DNA from: Paenisporosarcina cavernae
Lineage (GTDB): Bacteria > Bacillota > Bacilli > Bacillales_A > Planococcaceae
DNA: 64,000 bases
NCBI RefSeq assembly: GCF_003595195.1
Contig: NZ_CP032418.1
Span: 384,501 to 448,500, forward strand
Direction: 5' to 3'
Part shown: positions 62,790 to 64,000 of the stretch, one piece after another
Layout of the letters: each line of letters starts with the position of its first letter
Position numbering within the stretch: the stretch's first letter is position 1
Translations under genes and position numbers: made by a program
The notes under the pieces: model-generated
Database searches by the model: none
Seen by the model: only the letters and a program-made list of their open reading frames with translations
What the model was told of the DNA's origin: nothing

Positions 62790-63392
62790 ATGTCGAAAAA
62801 AATCGGATGGGGAATCGTAGGATTTCTCCTTGCAGTCGCTATTTTTGTGCCACTTGTCTTACGTGAATTTAAAATAGATAGTCAAATGACTGAAAGTAAG
62901 TCGGTCTTTATTGAACAAATCAAAGGATTAAACGAGTTATCGACTGTTGAGGTTTTTTCAAAGGCGGTTATTAAGCGGGAAGACACGAAAAGTTTCTTTG
63001 GGAATGAATTGCCGGGTACAAAGCGACAATTATTATTCGTGATTCCAGGAACGGTGCGAGCGGGGATTGATCTCACCAATGTGAATGAAGGAGATATCAC
63101 GCTAAATGATGAAAAAAAGGAAGCGACCTTAACATTACCAAAAGCAGAATTTCTTGGGAAACCATCTCTCGACTTCGACAAACGACAAATCTTTTCCCAC
63201 GAAGAGATTTTTCGAGAAAAAGCGGATCTCGATGAAGCGTTTGACTTAGCGGAAGAAGCGGAACAAATTATTATGGAAGAAGCTACTTCTCAAGGTATTT
63301 TAGAACTCGCAGAAGAAAATGCGGAGAAATCGATCCAAAGCATGTTTCGACTTGTTGACTACAATGTAAAGGTGGTCTTTGAAGAAGAATGA
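62790..63392 (+). CDS. DUF4230 domain protein
   Basis: A 200-residue protein with an N-terminal membrane segment (IGWGIVGFLLAVAIFVPLVL) and a DUF4230-like extracellular domain (LSTVEVFSKAVIKRED; IPGTVRAGIDLTNVNEGDIT; EATLTLPKAEFL). Members of this family are membrane-anchored proteins of unknown role. ATG at 62790 with GAAAGGGAGG upstream. Its stop overlaps the ung start by four bases. Confidence 0.8.
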   Translation: MSKKIGWGIVGFLLAVAIFVPLVLREFKIDSQMTESKSVFIEQIKGLNELSTVEVFSKAVIKREDTKSFFGNELPGTKRQLLFVIPGTVRAGIDLTNVNEGDITLNDEKKEATLTLPKAEFLGKPSLDFDKRQIFSHEEIFREKADLDEAFDLAEEAEQIIMEEATSQGILELAEENAEKSIQSMFRLVDYNVKVVFEEE

Positions 63393-64000
63393 CACTTGAA
63401 GACGCACTCATCGGCAACGACTGGCACGACGTACTGCAAAACGAATGGTCGAAACCGTATTGGCATCAACTCAACCAGTTCGTAGACGAAGAATATTCGA
63501 CACATACTATCTACCCTGAGCGAGAGGACATATTCGCTTGCTTCCGCCGCACTTCATTCCAAAAAACGTCCGTCGTCATCCTCGGGCAAGATCCTTACCA
63601 CGGGGCAGGACAAGCACACGGCTTGAGTTTTTCGGTTGCGGGGAATGAAACACTCCCCCCGAGCTTGCGAAATATGTACAAAGAAATGCGGGAGGACATA
63701 GGTTGCGCTCCGTCCACGGGAGACTTAGGAGCATGGGCGGACCAAGGAGTGCTCCTGTTGAACACGGTTTTAACGGTGCGCGAAGGACAAGCGCATTCGC
63801 ATGCCAATCGCGGGTGGGAAGTCTTAACAGACGCCGTTATTACGCATCTCTCCGAAAGGGAAGACCCGGTTGTTTTTGTATTGTGGGGAAATTTTGCGCG
63901 TAAAAAGAAACGGCTCATCGATCCCGCGAAAAATGTCATCATCGAAGGGGCACATCCGAGTCCACTAAGTGCGTATCGAGGGTTTTTTGGAAGTAAACCA
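63389..64000 (+). CDS. ung: Uracil-DNA glycosylase (3' partial)
   Basis: The first 204 residues of a family-1 uracil-DNA glycosylase, running off the window edge with no stop. Motif GQDPYHGAGQAHGLSFSV carries the catalytic aspartate (D68); PPSLRNMYKEM and the late GAHPSPLS loop are also present. It removes uracil from DNA in base-excision repair. The ATG overlaps the DUF4230 stop (ATGA), so the genes are translationally coupled. About 15-25 residues are missing from the end. Confidence 0.95.
   Translation, partial: MTLEDALIGNDWHDVLQNEWSKPYWHQLNQFVDEEYSTHTIYPEREDIFACFRRTSFQKTSVVILGQDPYHGAGQAHGLSFSVAGNETLPPSLRNMYKEMREDIGCAPSTGDLGAWADQGVLLLNTVLTVREGQAHSHANRGWEVLTDAVITHLSEREDPVVFVLWGNFARKKKRLIDPAKNVIIEGAHPSPLSAYRGFFGSKP

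Overview
The window comes from a low-GC Gram-positive bacterium of the order Bacillales. Strong AGGAGG-type ribosome binding sites, bacillithiol genes (yojF-bshB2), PlsY, a DegV protein, SLH domains and compact same-strand operons all point that way. A Planococcaceae-like host (Sporosarcina/Planococcus type) is my guess, not something the sequence proves. No complete RNA gene was found.

Bases 1 to about 26,480 are the right-hand part of a siphovirus-type prophage. The structural genes run in the usual order on the plus strand: late regulator (cut by the left edge), small and large terminase, SPP1-like portal and minor head protein, scaffold, capsid, connector and completion proteins, major tail protein, tail chaperones with a -1 frameshift, tape measure, a very long DNRLRE tail protein, baseplate protein, two holin-like proteins and an amidase. 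Between the amidase and the right attachment site lies a cargo zone of about 6.8 kb: an AT-rich HEPN-STAND-TPR-cold-shock protein (the best candidate for a new antiphage system), a LexA-boxed YolD pair, a minus-strand membrane protein, and an SLH-anchored metallo-beta-lactamase/lamin-tail protein followed by a DUF3006 partner. The prophage ends at the 3' half of a tRNA that looks like tRNA-Ala(GGC). Integrase and lysogeny genes would lie left of the window.

From 26.5 kb onward the DNA is chromosomal: amidase_6 protein, DegV, PlsY, a membrane diguanylate cyclase, nitroreductase, M20 dipeptidase, CNNM/CorC transporter, ECF sigma factor next to a phospholipase D-like protein, an ABC-F ATPase, an NAD(P)-binding oxidoreductase with a CPA1 antiporter and a flavin reductase, a TauE/SafE transporter behind a CsoR/CstR-type operator, topoisomerase III, YbaK, a P-loop protein, a secreted metalloprotease, the threonine catabolic pair kbl-tdh, an IS3-family element, a broken EamA transporter, a YjiH protein, yojF-bshB2, two lone Opp-type permeases, pdxK, a DUF4230 protein and the start of ung.

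Two intergenic regions 20 kb apart (31.35-31.86 and 51.12-51.60 kb) hold the same composite element: arrays of a 21-bp repeat on both sides of a palindrome and a conserved spacer. Their function is unknown. A third, different degenerate repeat is split by the IS3 element, and a 41-bp tandem duplication lies near 61.4 kb.
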